Shown here piece by piece: positions 6,001 to 6,037 of a DNA stretch of 6,037 nt; position 1 is the stretch's first letter; the number at the start of each line of letters is the position of its first letter. Made by a program: the position numbers and the translations under genes. Origin of the DNA: Agrobacterium fabrum (GTDB lineage Bacteria; Pseudomonadota; Alphaproteobacteria; Rhizobiales; Rhizobiaceae); the NCBI GenBank assembly GCA_003241215.1, contig QFOL01000237.1, positions 1 to 6,037 of the forward strand. The letters run 5' to 3'. The notes under the pieces are model-generated. The model was given only the letters and a program-made list of their open reading frames with translations, made no database searches and had not been told where the DNA came from.

Positions 6001-6037
6001 CGGGAAAATCCCGCCTTCTCGAAAGCCGTTGGGACGA
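5997..6037 (+). CDS. rhaD: Start of rhaD-like rhamnulose-1-phosphate aldolase/dehydrogenase (cut by window edge)
   Basis: Only 13 codons are visible, giving MTGKSRLLESRWD. The LLxxRWD motif near the N-terminus resembles the opening of rhizobial bifunctional RhaD proteins, in which an N-terminal class II aldolase domain is fused to a C-terminal short-chain dehydrogenase; such proteins split rhamnulose-1-phosphate to DHAP and lactaldehyde and oxidise the latter (known for the family). GGGAGGA at 5986-5992 gives a clear ribosome site 4 nt before the ATG. Divergent placement from rhaR with a shared operator region agrees with a catabolic rha gene, as in R. leguminosarum where rhaD and rhaI are divergent from the transport operon. 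The identification relies on a very short peptide plus context. Confidence 0.7.
   Translation, partial: MTGKSRLLESRWD

Overview
The window carries most of an L-rhamnose uptake and catabolism locus of the rhizobial type. The layout matches the rhaR-rhaS-rhaT-rhaP-rhaQ-rhaU(-rhaK) transport operon known from Rhizobium leguminosarum, with a divergent rhaD-type catabolic gene at the right edge. Four things suggest an alphaproteobacterium of the Rhizobium/Agrobacterium group: the gene order, the GC-rich codon use that leaves long open frames on the antisense strand, the Rhizobiales-style palindromic repeat between two genes, and the start of an apparent RhaD aldolase/dehydrogenase fusion. Species cannot be fixed from the sequence alone.

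Layout from left to right. On the minus strand lie the first 35 codons of an L-rhamnose mutarotase (rhaU/rhaM-like, cut by the left edge), two inner-membrane permeases (rhaQ, rhaP), a double-domain ATPase (rhaT), a 156-bp palindromic element filling most of the rhaT-rhaS gap, the periplasmic binding protein (rhaS) and a DeoR-family repressor (rhaR). Transcription runs right to left, so rhaR is promoter-proximal. After rhaR comes a 200-bp divergent control region, then 41 bases of a plus-strand gene that looks like rhaD. No gene-free stretch exceeds 300 bases; the two larger gaps (3683-3907 and 5797-5996) are described as features.

How it works together. RhaS binds sugar in the periplasm, RhaP/RhaQ form the channel, RhaT drives import, and RhaU interconverts the alpha and beta anomers. 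A kinase (rhaK, expected just left of the window) and the aldolase (rhaD, right) would complete catabolism. RhaR most likely represses both directions through a pair of nearly identical 19-bp inverted sites in the divergent region. Each site contains the TTGACA -35 box of one of the two opposing promoters. This symmetric arrangement is the most informative non-coding signal in the window. The system itself is a known one; I see no evidence for a new protein system.
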